DNA of 64,000 nucleotides from the NCBI RefSeq assembly GCF_027587175.1, contig NZ_JAPCID010000019.1, positions 1 to 64,000 of the forward strand, given 5' to 3'. A program made the translations under genes and the position numbers. Shown one piece after another: positions 8,863-20,377 of this stretch (positions within the stretch are counted from its first letter, which is position 1; each line of letters opens with the position of its first letter). Under the pieces are notes generated by a model that was not told where the DNA came from, made no database searches, and worked only from the letters and a program-made list of their open reading frames with translations. The DNA comes from Solirubrobacter deserti. GTDB taxonomy: Bacteria; Actinomycetota; Thermoleophilia; Solirubrobacterales; Solirubrobacteraceae.

Positions 8863-11800
8863 CGACGGAGGGTCACGGCGCGCTTGCCGAGCACGGTCGT
8901 GCCCTGACGGAGCTCGAGTGTCGCCTTCACGCGGCCGCGCTTGAGCAGGGCGCGGCCCTTTGCGTTCAGCTTGACCGTCAGCTTGGCCGTCTTGCCGCTC
9001 GCGAGCGCGCCCGTGCGGCCCGTGCCGACCACGGAGCGCTTGACCATCAGCCGCGCGGTCACGGCCGCGCAGCCGGACGTCCCCGCGGGACACGCGAGCT
9101 GGGCCGTGACCGTTTGGCCGCGCACGATCGCGCGCTTGAGCGCCGTGCGTCCCGCCGCGACCGGCTTGGGGTCTGCATGCCGGGGCGCCGGAGCGACCAC
9201 CGGGTCGATCGTCACGACGAAGCGCACGCTCGCGGCGTTCCCGGCTCGGTCCGCGGCCGAGCACGTCACCGGCGTCGCGCCCACGGCGAAGACGGCGCCG
9301 GACGCGGGGGAGCAGCCCACGTCGACTGCCCCGTCGACCGTGTCCGTGGCGACCGGCACGGCGAACGCGCCCGTCCGGACGTCGGGCGCCGGACCGAACA
9401 CGGGCGGTGTCGTGTCCTGCACGCGCACCGTGAATCGACTCGTGACGCGCTTGCCGCCGGCGGTCGCGCTGCAGGTCACCTCCGTCGCGCCGAGCGCAAA
9501 GACGCTGCCGGAAGCCGGTGCACATGTGGTCCCGATCGGCGCGCCGACCCCGTCGGTGGCGGACGGCGGCGTGAACTCGACCGCGCGTCCCGCACCCGAG
9601 GCGGCCTCGGCGACCACGTCGGCAGCCGTGGCGATCACCGGCGCCGACGCATCCGCCCCGCGCACGGTCAGCGGCGTCCACGTCGTCTGTCCGTCGGCAG
9701 CTGCGGTCTTGAGCGTCGCCCACAGCTCCCCCGCGTTCGTGAAGCGGTGTTCGACGCGCGCGCCGGTCGCCACGCCACCGTCGGAGAACGCCCACGTGTG
9801 CGTCGCGTCCGCGGGGCCGTCCGCGATCAGCCGGAACGTCGAGGCCGTCCCGTCCACCCGCTCGGCGCGCGCCGCCACGCTCGGTGGGGCGCGGTCGGGC
9901 GTCGTCGTGAACGCCTCGACGTCCACGGGCTCGTCCTCGTGCACGTCGTCACCCGTGACGCGCAGCTTCCACGTCCCCGGGCCCGGGTTGGCGAGCACGA
10001 GCTTGTGCGACGTCGGCGTGCGCATGCTCACCACGCCGGGGGAGTCCTCGTCCACCACGGTCCCGCCCGGGCTCACGAAGGAGAGCGAGACCGTGCTGCC
10101 CGGCCAAGTGGCCTGCGCCTGCAGGGTGTCCGCGCCGGCGGCGGGCTGCAACGTGCCGACGTCGATCGTCTGGCCGAGGTCGAGCAGCACTCGCTGCGGC
10201 GCGATGCGCTCGTTCAGCGCGCGCTTGAGCGCGCTCGCGTAGGCCTCTTGGCCGCGCGCGTTCGGGTGGAAGGCGTACGAGATCGGGCCGTAGTTGCCCG
10301 GCGTGCTGAAGAACGGGTTGGTCGCCGAGTTGAAGCCCGTCTGCGGGTTGATCCGGCCGTTCTTGCACAGCGGGATCTGGTCGAAGTCCGTGCCCAACTC
10401 GACGTAGCTGATGCGCGAGGACCCGGTCGCCTTCACGGCCTTGTGAACCTCGGCGTTGAGCATGGTGATCACGGAGTCGATCGCCCGCCGGTCGCCGCGG
10501 GTCAGCGACGGCTCCCCGGGGCCGAGCAGCTCGCAGTCGCCGTCGACATCGGCGCCGTCGACGATCTTCGGGTAAGGCATCACGTACACATGGGCCTTCG
10601 GCGCGCGCCCGAGCAGCCGCTCGTACGCGGACACGAGCCGGTCGTGGAGATCGTCGTCGACGAGGTTCAGCGGTGACACACGCCGCTCCTGGTTGATCGC
10701 TTCGTCGAAGTCGTTGATCAACCGCTCGCTGCGGTACTGGCAGAAGATCTTCTTCGGGATGTTCGCCCAGTTCAGGCATGAGTCCGCCCACTCGACCACA
10801 TCGCGGATGTCGCTCGCGAGCGCGAACTGGTCGTCCCACACGTGCGCGAAATTGCGCAGCCAGGGCTCGCTGCCGAGCGCCTGAAGCGGCGCAGCGCTGC
10901 AGTCGATGACCGGCAGGATGCACGCGATCGCGATGTCCTTGAATCCGATGTCGTTGCCGCCCATCGACAGCGTGACGACATCGGTGAAGCGGTTGACGGA
11001 CTGCTGCTGCGGGCCCTCGTCCGGATTGCGGCGGTTATCCATCCAGATGCCGCGGCGATCGCGCCCGAGCACGCGTCCGCGGTCATCGGCGCGAGGTTGC
11101 GCTGGATGCCGTCGTCGGCCGCGACCAGCCGCCCGTAGCTGCCCACGGAGCGGTGGCACTTGTTGCCGCCGTCACCGTCGACGTCCCCGGCGGTCCCCGG
11201 GTCGAACGCGGGCACGCCCTCACCCGAGGAGAACGAGTCACCGAGCGAGACGTAGCGCGAGGGGCCGACGCCGATCAGGTGCTCGAAGCGGACATCCTCC
11301 GGGCCGTGCTCGGTCGCGATCATGTAGTAGCGACCGGCGTCGCGGTCCGTGTCCGGGATCGTGGCGGCCTCGGTGATGAAGCGGTCGCCGTAGCGCTCCC
11401 ACGTCCCAGAGTCCAGCCGCTGGCGCGTCCACAGCTGGTAGCCGGTGATCGGCGCGTCACCCGGCTCGACCGCAGGCCGGTCCCAGGTCACGACGATTCG
11501 CTCTCCACCACCGGACGGCTCGACCCGGTGGCGCACGTCGTACCGGGGCGGCGGCTCCGGCGGGCACGGCTCGCGTTTGACAAGCTCCGGGTCGAGGTCG
11601 ACGTCGCCGCCGGTGCGCTGCACGAACGAGCGGTCGAGAGCGAGCTCCAGCGGGCGCGGGTCGTCCTCGTGCCCCAGCCCGGCGAACACCGTGTAGCGCG
11701 CCCGGAACGTCTCCCCGGGTGCGAGCTCGGCGATCCGCTGCCTGCGGTCGGCCGAGGCGTAGAAGAAGTCGGCGTGTTCAGGGGGCTTGTCCGCCGCCTG

Positions 11801-14800
11801 CTCGAACATCTCGACCTCGAGGTTGTAGACCGGCGCGTCCTTGACATTGGTGATCTCGACCTCGAACCCGTACGGGCCCCAGCGGTGGGTGTAGCAGTCG
11901 AGCACGATCCGCGTCTTGAGCGCGGATGCCCCGTAGACGTCGAGCGGCGTCCGGGTGCCCGCGGTCATGAACACCGGGGCGTCGACCGGCGCCAGCGTCG
12001 AGGAGTAGGTCGCTCTCAGGTCGTAGCTTCCCTCGGTGTCCCCGCGCACGATCCACTCCACGGCGCGACTGCGCCCGCCCACGATTGCCCCGACCTCTTG
12101 GGTCGCGGATTGCGGTCGTGGTAGCGGCGCGAGTGATAGGCCCGGCGGGAGCTGCAGGCTCGCGACCCCCGGCTCGAACGTGAATCCCGGGTCGGCGAGG
12201 TTCTGCACGATCAGCTGGACGTCGAAGAACGCCTTGAGGAACGACGCCTTCATCGGCAAGACGAGCCAGTGGATGAACGGCTTGCCGGCGACGTGGGTGA
12301 GCGTCGGGAGGTACTGGCGGCCGTTGAGCACCCAGCAGCCGATGAGCGTGTCGGCCTCCGGGCACGGGTTGGCGCCACCGCCACCACCACCGCCGCCACC
12401 GCCGCAGTTGGACGCGCAGACGATCTGCCCGTCCCAGTACCACAGATGCACGGTCTCGCTCGCGGGCGGGTCTTCCTCCTCGGCGCCGACCGGGTCGAAC
12501 CAGAGGTGCACCTTCGCCTCGTACACGTGCGTGTTGGCGGGGTCGTCGACGTCGATGCCGGCGTCCAGGATCTCCGCGAGCGTCATGCGGCGATGCTCGA
12601 GCGTCGTGGCGCCGAGCTGGCCCTGCTCGAGATCGACCGCCACCTCGCCGCGGCCATCGGTAACGGTGACGGGCGCGGTCCGGGGCCGGTAGCCCGGCGC
12701 ATAGAGATACAGCGTGTGGGTGCCGTCGGGGAGGCCGCGCAGGCGCGCGACGCCATCGGCGCCGCTCGTCGCCGACGTACGGCTGCCGTCCCCCGCGATG
12801 TAGGTGACAGTGGCGTCGCCCACCGGCATCCCGGACCCGGTCACGCGCACGGCCAGCGCTCGGTCGGCCGGCGGCGGGTCGGTGACCGTCACCCGCGCCG
12901 TGTCCGTCGCGGTCGACGTCCCGATCGTCGTGGTCAGCGTGACCGTGTAGGTGCCCGGCGCGCGCGAAGGGGTGCGTGGCCGCGCGGCCAGTCGCGCTCG
13001 AGCCATCGCCGAAGTCCCACTCGTAGCGAGTGATCAGCGCCGCGGGACGCGAGCCGCCGCCGTCGAACGCGACCGCCTCGCCCGCCTGCGCCTGCTGGTC
13101 GTCGCCCGCTGCCGCGGTCAACGGCTCCGACAGCGCCGTGACGACGCGCACGGTCCTGGTCGTGGTGCGCTCGCCGTCGTTGACCGAGAGTCGGACGAGG
13201 AAGCTGCCCGCGGTCGCGTACGTGTGCGTGAGCGGCGTCTGCGGAAGCGTGCCGGTGCGCTCCGGGCTGCCGTCGCCGAACGACACCCGATACGTGAGCG
13301 CATCGTCGTCGGCGTCCTCACCCGTGATCGTGGCGGTGACCGCGAACGGCGCGCTGCCCTCGTCGCGATCGAGTGTCAGCACGGCCGTCGGCGGGCGGTT
13401 GGGCGGCGCGGTGACCGTGACGAGTGTGCTGCGGCGCGCCCCGTTGCCGGCGCCGTCGTCCACGTCGGCGAGCACGCGGTAGGCGCCCGGCCGCGTGAAC
13501 GCGTGCTCGAGCTCCAGGGGCGTGTGCGGGCTGGCCCGCGTGCCGGTCACGACTGGGCTGCCGTCACCGAAGTCGAGGCGATAGCTCAGTTCGCGCCCGC
13601 TCTCGCTGCGCGCATCGAGCCGGATGCGGCTGGTGACCGGCGCCTCGCCCGCCGCCGGCGCGGCCTCCAGCTCGAGCTGCGGCGCGGCCGTGTTGACGGT
13701 GACGGGCACGGGCGGCAGCGACGTTTGGTGGGCCGATCCGTATGCGTCGCGCCAACGGACCGTCACGGCCAGCGTGCGATCGCCATTGAGGTGCGGCGCG
13801 AGCTGCATCGCCGTCGCCCATTGACCGCTTGCGTTCGCGGCCGTGATGGGGAAGCAGACCGCCGTCGTCACGCACGGGGCGACCTCGGTGACCGGCACGT
13901 CGGCGGGCGTGAACGTGAACGCCGCCGAGCGCGAGAGCACGTCGGTCGCCACGGGCCGCAGCACGCGCCCCGGCGGATCTCGACGAACGCCGATCCGGCC
14001 GGCGACGGTCGTAGCTAGCCCTTCCGGGCCGGTGGCGACCAGTGTGTACGCGTAGCCGCCGTCGGGCGCCGCAGCGCCGTCCTCGTTGCGCCCGTCCCAG
14101 CTGAACGAGTGACAGCCCTGGGTGCGGTCGTCGCTGCGCACGGTGCGGACGGGCTTCCCGTCACGAGTGATCGCCAGGCGCATGTCCGCAGGCGCGTCGA
14201 TGCAGTACGACGGGCCGCCCGTGTCCTCGCCGCCGTCACCGTCGGGCGTGAAGTAGCGGTCGCTGGAGACGTTGCTGATCTGTACCGCGCGCGTCACTAC
14301 GACTCGCCGCGTCGCCATCGCATACGAGTGCGACGCCCCGAAATCGTCCTGGTAATACACGTGGCCCCACAGCCAGGTGGCGCCCGTGGGTGTCGTCGCG
14401 GTGTTCCATTCGAGTCCACGCGTGCCGTCGAAGTCGGGGACTCCGAGCGACCCGATGCCCTGCCAGCTACAGCGGAGGTCGGCGTAGCAGAGATAGAGCG
14501 AGCCGCCGGTGATCGTGCGGCCCTCTGCGGGGGCGATCTTGACGCGCACGCTGCCCGTGACGACAGCGTCGGCGGCGGGCGCGAGCAGCGTGGCGACCGG
14601 GCGCGTGTCCACGCCGAACCTCCCGCTCGCGATGACGGGTTCGCCGATCTCACCCGCGGCCTCGACCGAGTACCGGTAGACGCCGTCCGCGACCCGCTTG
14701 CCGTCCTCGTCGCGACCGTCCCAGGTGAAGCTGTGACCGCCCTCGTCGCGGGCCACGTCGGTCTCCAACCGGCGCACGAGTCCGCCGGCGTCGTCACGCA

Positions 14801-16871
14801 CGCGGATGGTGACGCGCGCCGCGGCCGTGATCACGTAGCTGACGCCGACCGCGTCCTCGTGCCCGTCGTCGTCGGGCGAGAAGTACCGCTCCGGTGACTG
14901 CAGCGTCAGCGTCACCGCGCGCCGCACTTGCACGCGCCGCACCGCCAACGGGTACGAGTGGCCGGCGCCGAACGCGTCCGTGTAGTACGCGTAGCCCCAT
15001 AGCCCTTTCTCACCCGTCGGGAACGCGACCGTGTCGAAGGTGACGCTCCGGACGCCGAACGCGTCCGCCTCCCCCAACGACCCGATCCCGTACCAGGCGC
15101 ACTGCCCGGCGTAGTAGCACCCGTACAGCGTCCCGCCGGTCAATGCGCGCCCCGGATGCGGCGCCACGCGGACCGTCACCTGCCCGTCGACCACCGCACC
15201 GTCCTCCGGCGCGACGATCCGGGCCACTGGCGCCGTGTCCACGCCCACACGCAGGCTGGCGGATTGCGGCTCTCCGATCGCGCCGACGGCCCGCACGGTG
15301 TAGGTGTAGACGCCGTCGGGGACGCGCTCGCCGTCATCGTTGCGGCCGTCCCAGGAGACGGAATGCCCGCCCTCGGCGACGGCGACCGCGTCGGCGATCC
15401 GGCGCACCGGCTCGCCTGCGGCGTCGCTGACGTTGATCGTCACGGTCGCTGCGGCGGTGACCGCATAACTGAAGCCGACGGCGTCCTCGTGCCCATCGCC
15501 GTCGGGCGAGAAGTACCGCTCCGGTGACTGCAGCGTCAGCGCGACCGCGCGCCGCACGTCGACCCGCCGCACCGTCAGCGGGTAGGAGTGGCCGGCGCCG
15601 AACGCGTCCGTGTAGTACGCGTAGCCCCACAGCCCTTTCTCACCCGTCGGCAACGATGCCGCGTTCCAGGTGAGTCCGCGGACGCCGAGCGCGTCCGCTT
15701 CGCCCAGCGACCCGATCCCGTACCACGCGCACTGCCCGACGTAGTAGCACCCGTACAGCGTTCCGCCGGTCAGCGACCGCCCGGACCGAGGCGCCACCCG
15801 GATCATGACCTCCCCGTCGACCACCGCGCCCTCGTCCGGCGCCACGATCTCCGCCACCGGAGCCGTGTCCACGCCGACCCGGCCGCTGGCGCTCGCAGGC
15901 GCTCCGACGGCCCCGACGACGTCCACGGTGTACGAGTACTCGCCGTCGGGCACCGTCGCTCCGCTATCGTCGCGCCCGTCCCAGCTGACGCTCGAGCCGC
16001 CCTCGGCGACGAAGACATCGCTCACGAGCCGGCGCACGACGCTTCCTGCCGCATTGCGAACGCGCACGTTCGCCGTTCCGGGCGCCGTGGTGACGTAGCC
16101 GATGCCGTACGCGTCCTCGTGCCCGTCGCCGTCGGGCGAGAAGAACCGCGCCGCGCTGTTGACGCTGACGGTGACCGGCCGTTGGACGACAACGTGACGA
16201 GCATCCACCGGGAAGCTGTGTGAGGTGCCGAATTGGTCCGCGTAGTACACGTAGCCCCACAACCACGTGTCGCCGGTCGAGGAGGAGCGCGTGTCCCACT
16301 CGAGGGTGTCGTCGGCGTCCAGCGAGCCCAGCGACTGCCACGCGCACTGTGACGCCCAATAGCAGCGGTACAGGTTGCCGCCAGAGAGCGACCGACCGGC
16401 GTGCGGGGTGACGACCACGCGGACCGTTCCCGTCACGGTGGCGTCGGCCGCGGGAGCCGTGATCGCCGCGACGGGTGCGGTGTCGATGGCGATCCGCCGC
16501 TCCGCGCTCCCCGTCTCCCCCGCCTCGTTGACCGCCGTGATCCGGTAGCGATAGACGCCGTCCTGGGCAACAGCGGTGCTCGCGTCGCGACGGCCGTCCC
16601 ACGCGAACGACGCCGACCCTTCCGTCGGCACGTCTGTCTGCACCCGGCGGACGACCTCGCCGCTCGCATCGACCACGACGATCGACACGCGGGAGCGCTC
16701 GGAGACCTGGTAGGAGAGCCCGAGGACGTCCTCGTGCTGGTTGCCGTCCGGGGAGAAGGATCGCTCGGGCGTCTGCAGCGTCACGGTCGGCGGAGCCGCG
16801 CTCGCCGGTGCGGCGAACGCGAGCAGACACAGCAGCAGTGCCGCCAGGGACAGCACTGAGCGCTGAGCCAT
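8859..16871 (-). CDS. Giant secreted multi-module SGNH hydrolase, two apparent frameshifts
   Basis: One protein of about 2,670 residues is spread over three frames: 16871 to about 12955, then about 12955 to about 11070, then to 8859. The total length, 8,013 bp, is divisible by three, so the two indels compensate. In order, the modules are a signal peptide (1-26), five FlgD-Ig-like repeats with FSPDG motifs, three PKD-like domains, a carboxypeptidase-regulatory-like domain, a Gly-rich run, a large beta region and a fibronectin-like segment. An SGNH esterase domain follows (block I GDSFSSGEG near 11250, block III GGND near 10960, HPNARGQ near 10260), then a PKD-like unit, two HYR domains and a beta-sandwich end. 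The first indel sits at a GGG run (plus-strand CCC, 12954-12956), the second near 11050-11090 inside the esterase domain. Either these are sequencing errors or the enzyme is inactive. It probably acts on esters of polymers outside the cell. Confidence 0.8.
13960..16790 (-). repeat. Five in-frame FlgD-Ig-like repeat units, about 615-630 bp each
   Basis: FSPDG-type motifs recur at about 16757, 16142, 15512, 14882 and 14252 (coding on minus). Each unit carries FSPDG, WDGR, VDTAPVA, a GR(S/A)LTGG-like turn with a Cys pair, and a WGYxYY segment. Units 3 and 4 are nearly identical at DNA level around 14870-15020 and 15500-15650, which points to recent duplication or gene conversion. Confidence 0.8.
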
Positions 16872-17088
16872 TCGCGCGACCCTAGTGGAGAACCCGCGCC
16901 ACGTTCAATCAAGCCTGACCGATGGTGGGGGTCGGCGTGCTCTCGGTCGAACGCGACGGCCGAGCGGTACGCCAAGACGTCGCTCCGGTTTCGACCGGCG
17001 GTCCAGGGTCCCCGGACCGCCTGCCGGATAGGTTCGGGCCGCCGCTCCAGCGAGCGGCGTCGGGTCAACCTTCTCCGGAGCATTCCCT
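16872..17088. promoter_or_regulatory. Divergent promoter region with an 8-bp hairpin
   Basis: This gap separates the giant secreted gene (minus) from the amidase gene (plus). It contains GGCGGTCC (16997-17004) and GGACCGCC (17014-17021), a hairpin with a 9-nt loop in the likely 5' leader of the amidase. A GGAG at 17077-17080 is the amidase ribosome site. No clear promoter box is visible. Confidence 0.4.
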
Positions 17089-19884
17089 TTGCGCAGACTT
17101 CCTCTCGCGTCGGCCGCCGCATGCGTGCTGCTGGCCGCATCGGCGTCCACGGCCTACGCCTGGACGACCGTCACGAACGCCAACCGCGACATCTGGAACG
17201 TCAATGACGCCGCGGACCCCGGGATGGACACGGGCTCCATCCACAACACGGGCACGAACTCGCTGCAGGGCTACGGCGGCCTGCGCGTGCAGGTGCCGGG
17301 CAGCCCGCGCATGAACGGCGTGCTGCTGCGGGGGTTCGACCTGACGGCCGACAGCGCCACGCAGTACACGAGCAAGAAGGCCGTCAAGCTCGGCGGCGTC
17401 GCGATCAAGCGCTCGATCGCGTTCAACACCGAGGAGGCGTACGCGCGCTTCTTGGACACGTTCACCAACACGACGGGCGCGCCGATCACGATCGAGACCG
17501 CGTTCGGTGGCCAGCTGGGCTACAACACCGGCACCAACCAGAGCGCGATCGCGGCGACCTCGAACGGCGACACCGCGCTCACCGCCGCCGACAAGTGGGC
17601 CGTCCACTACTCGCCTTCGGCGGGCGCCGGCTCGGCCACCGTCAACGGCACGAGCGCGACCGTCCCCGGCACGTTCGACCGCACCGGCAACTTCCTGCGC
17701 GGCCCGTTCGAGTTCCCGCTCGAGACCACGGGCGATCACGCCAACCACGTCGGCTACGTCAACACGCTCACGATCGCGCCGGGCGCGACCGAGGCGCTCG
17801 TCCGGTACGTCGTGACCGGCCTGTCGGAGACGCGCGCGCCCACCGGCGGCGGCAGCACGCCCGCCGCGGGTTCGCAGGTCGCGGCCGTCACGGCCAAGGC
17901 CACGGCGCTCGCCGCGGCGCCGCCGCTCGGTGACCTCGCCCCGGCCGAGGCGTGCGCGCTGGTCAACGTCGACATCTCCGCGATCAACTGCGGCAGCGCG
18001 CCGGCCTACGCGCTCGGCCCGGTCGCCGGGGACAAGGCGATCGGCGCGACCACGAAGTCGCCCTACAACGTCGTCGGCAAGACGATCACGCAGCTGATCG
18101 CGGACCTGCAGGCCGGCAAGACCACATCCGAGCAGATCACCCAGGCCTACCTGGACCGGATCGCGGCCTACGACCGCGGGCCGTTCGGCCTGAACTCGAT
18201 GATCACGCTCGCTCCGGACGCGCTCGCGCAGGCCAAGGCCGCCGACGCCGCCCGCAAGGCCGGCGACACGCGTCCGCTGCTCGGCATCCCGATCGTCGCC
18301 AAGGACCTGATGTCCACCAAGGACATGCCCACCACGGGTGCCTCGCGCGTGTTCGAGGGCTTCCAGTCGACGACGGACGCGTGGCAGGTGATCAAGATCC
18401 GCGAGGCGGGCGCGATCGTGATGGGCAAGGCCAACCTGGCCGAGTACGCCAACGACGGCCACTTCTCACCGTCCGCGTACGGCCAGGTGTGGAACGCGTA
18501 CAACCCGTCCAAGTCGCCGATCGGCTCCTCCGGCGGCACGGCCACGGCGGTCGCCTCCTCGTTCGCCGCCGCGGGCTTCGGCACGCAGACCGGTGACTCG
18601 CTGTGGGGCCCGTCGTCCGGCGCGTCGCTGGTGTCGCTGCGCGGCACCGACGGCATGCAGTCGAGCGACGGGACGATGCCGCTGACCTACATCCAGGACT
18701 ACGTCGGCTGGATCGCCCAGTCGACCGCCGACCTCGCGCTGCTGCTCAACGCCACCGCGCGCAGCGACGCGCCCAACGACCCGCTCGACGACGTGGCCAA
18801 CGGCAAGCGTCCCGCGGACTGGACCGCCGGGCTGGACACGAACGCGCTCCAGGGCAAGGTCATCGGCGTGCCGGACGGCACCGCGTGGGAGGACCCGTTC
18901 GGCACCGAGGGCACCGAGGCCGCGCTGCGCGACGCGTTCAAGTACTTCGTGCAGGCCGGCGCCACGATCACGACGATGCCGGCGGCGCCCAACGGCCCGT
19001 CCAACCCGCCCGGCGACCGCGGCTACGAGGGCTGGCGCCAGTGGCTGCTCGCGCACCCGAACGCGCCGTACACGGACGCCGCGCAGATCCTGCGCAGCCC
19101 GCTGCGCCTGCCGCAGTTCCGCAACACGACGCCCTACACCGGCACCGGCGCGATGACCGTCGAGCAGACCAAGGCGTGGGAGGCCCAGCGGGCGGAGTAC
19201 CGGGCGCGGCTGGCCACGTGGATGGACGAGAGCGGCGTCGACGCCGTCGTCCTCCCCGGCCTACTCAGCGACATCCACCTCAACGACTCGATCCAGCCGT
19301 CGTTCGGCCGGCGCGATCCGCAGTCGTCGGCGGCGGGCGTCCCCACGGTGATCTTCCCGGCCGGCGTCAACGACCACGGCCAGCCGATCAACCTGCAGCT
19401 CCAGGGCAAGGCGTTCCAGGACCTCGAGCTGCTGAGCTTCGCGCACGCGTTCGAGGCCAAGGCGAACGGGCGGCTCGCGCCTCCGGTCGACGTCACGCCG
19501 GTGCTGCCGTTCGCGACCACGACGCCGGGCACGGTCGGCGGCACGGTCCCGGCCACGCTCAGCCTGACGCTGGCGGGCACGCCGACCTTCGGCGCGTTCA
19601 CGCCGGGTGTCGAGCAGGAGTACACGGCGGGCGCGACCGCCAGTGTCATCTCCACCGCGGGTGAGGCGAAGCTCAGCGTGTCCGAGCCGGGGCACCTGGC
19701 CAACGGCGCGTTCACGCTGCCGGAGCCGCTGCGCGTCGAGTTCAGCAAGGCGAGCTGGACCGCGCCGGTGACCAACGACCGCGTCGACATCGCGTTCAAG
19801 CAGCTGATCAAGCGGACCGATCCGCTGCGGACCGGGACCTACAGCAAGACGCTGACGTTCACGTTGTCCACGACGACTCCGTAG
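17089..19884 (+). CDS. Secreted amidase-signature enzyme with shared C-terminal module
   Basis: The 931-residue protein starts with TTG at 17089, supported by GGAG eight bases upstream. It has a signal peptide (1-24, cleavage near AYA), then an unrecognised beta-rich domain (about 25-260), then an amidase-signature domain (about 340-800). The catalytic Lys405 (VAKDL), cis-Ser480 (GSSGG) and nucleophile Ser504 (TGDSLW) are spaced 75 and 24 residues apart, as in characterised members. It should hydrolyse an amide or ester outside the cytoplasm. Residues 814-931 are the module also found in the proteins at 27004, 44488 and 47004. The 3' end overlaps the convergent gene at 19859 by 26 bp. The substrate is unknown. 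Confidence 0.85.
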   Translation: MRRLPLASAAACVLLAASASTAYAWTTVTNANRDIWNVNDAADPGMDTGSIHNTGTNSLQGYGGLRVQVPGSPRMNGVLLRGFDLTADSATQYTSKKAVKLGGVAIKRSIAFNTEEAYARFLDTFTNTTGAPITIETAFGGQLGYNTGTNQSAIAATSNGDTALTAADKWAVHYSPSAGAGSATVNGTSATVPGTFDRTGNFLRGPFEFPLETTGDHANHVGYVNTLTIAPGATEALVRYVVTGLSETRAPTGGGSTPAAGSQVAAVTAKATALAAAPPLGDLAPAEACALVNVDISAINCGSAPAYALGPVAGDKAIGATTKSPYNVVGKTITQLIADLQAGKTTSEQITQAYLDRIAAYDRGPFGLNSMITLAPDALAQAKAADAARKAGDTRPLLGIPIVAKDLMSTKDMPTTGASRVFEGFQSTTDAWQVIKIREAGAIVMGKANLAEYANDGHFSPSAYGQVWNAYNPSKSPIGSSGGTATAVASSFAAAGFGTQTGDSLWGPSSGASLVSLRGTDGMQSSDGTMPLTYIQDYVGWIAQSTADLALLLNATARSDAPNDPLDDVANGKRPADWTAGLDTNALQGKVIGVPDGTAWEDPFGTEGTEAALRDAFKYFVQAGATITTMPAAPNGPSNPPGDRGYEGWRQWLLAHPNAPYTDAAQILRSPLRLPQFRNTTPYTGTGAMTVEQTKAWEAQRAEYRARLATWMDESGVDAVVLPGLLSDIHLNDSIQPSFGRRDPQSSAAGVPTVIFPAGVNDHGQPINLQLQGKAFQDLELLSFAHAFEAKANGRLAPPVDVTPVLPFATTTPGTVGGTVPATLSLTLAGTPTFGAFTPGVEQEYTAGATASVISTAGEAKLSVSEPGHLANGAFTLPEPLRVEFSKASWTAPVTNDRVDIAFKQLIKRTDPLRTGTYSKTLTFTLSTTTP

Positions 19885-20377
19885 CGGCGCTCGGGGGCGG
19901 CACGGCGATGATCGGCCGTGCCGCCTCCATCCGCTTGTGCAGCAGCGGGTTGGCCGTACTCGACCCCGCCGGGATGTAGCGCGCGAGCTCCCCGTAGAGC
20001 GGCTTCAAGCGCAAGTTCGTGGCGTCGAGCACCACGCGCTTGCCGTCCGCCCGGGTCAGCCACAGCTGGCGTCCGCGGTAGCGCTCGAAGCCGGTCAGCT
20101 CGGCGCGGAGCAGCTCGTCCATCCGGATCGGCTCCCGGTAGCCGAAGACGTGGCGCGAATACAGGGTGGGCCCGTCCACCCACACGCGCGCGTACGCGAT
20201 CGAGGCCAGCCCGAACAGGGCGAGCAGCGTGAACGGGATGCCGATGACGAGCGACATGCTGATCCCGCCGAAAACGAGGACGGCGACGCCGATCAGCCCG
20301 AGGTAGAGCCAGATCGGGACGGCGAGGAGGCGCCCGCGCCCCACGAGGCGCGCGTTCGGGGACTGACGGTTGGACAT
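19859..20377 (-). CDS. Membrane protein with PH-like (YdbT/YvbH-type) domain
   Basis: ATG at 20377 gives about 172 residues (MSNRQSPNARLVGRGR...). Two adjacent membrane helices occur near residues 18-60. A soluble part follows (VWVDGPTLYSRHVFGYREPIRMDELLRAEL) that looks like the bacterial PH-like domain found in small two-helix membrane proteins. The frame continues upstream to 20491, but the longer start lacks a ribosome site and hydrophobic logic. The C-terminal end overlaps the amidase gene on the other strand. The function is unknown; homologues with this layout are generally uncharacterised. Confidence 0.6.
   Translation of the reverse strand: MSNRQSPNARLVGRGRLLAVPIWLYLGLIGVAVLVFGGISMSLVIGIPFTLLALFGLASIAYARVWVDGPTLYSRHVFGYREPIRMDELLRAELTGFERYRGRQLWLTRADGKRVVLDATNLRLKPLYGELARYIPAGSSTANPLLHKRMEAARPIIAVPPPSAATESSWTT

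Noticed and set aside
5896-9795. A 1,299-codon open frame on the minus strand
   Set aside because: It runs antisense across the MFS end, the phosphatase, the thioesterase, proC and into the giant gene. The translation is low-complexity Arg/Ala/Gly text without any domain; it is a by-product of high GC.
12380-12410. A GGC/CCN-rich simple repeat
   Set aside because: It is the coding sequence of a polyglycine linker within the giant secreted protein, so it is not an independent repeat element.
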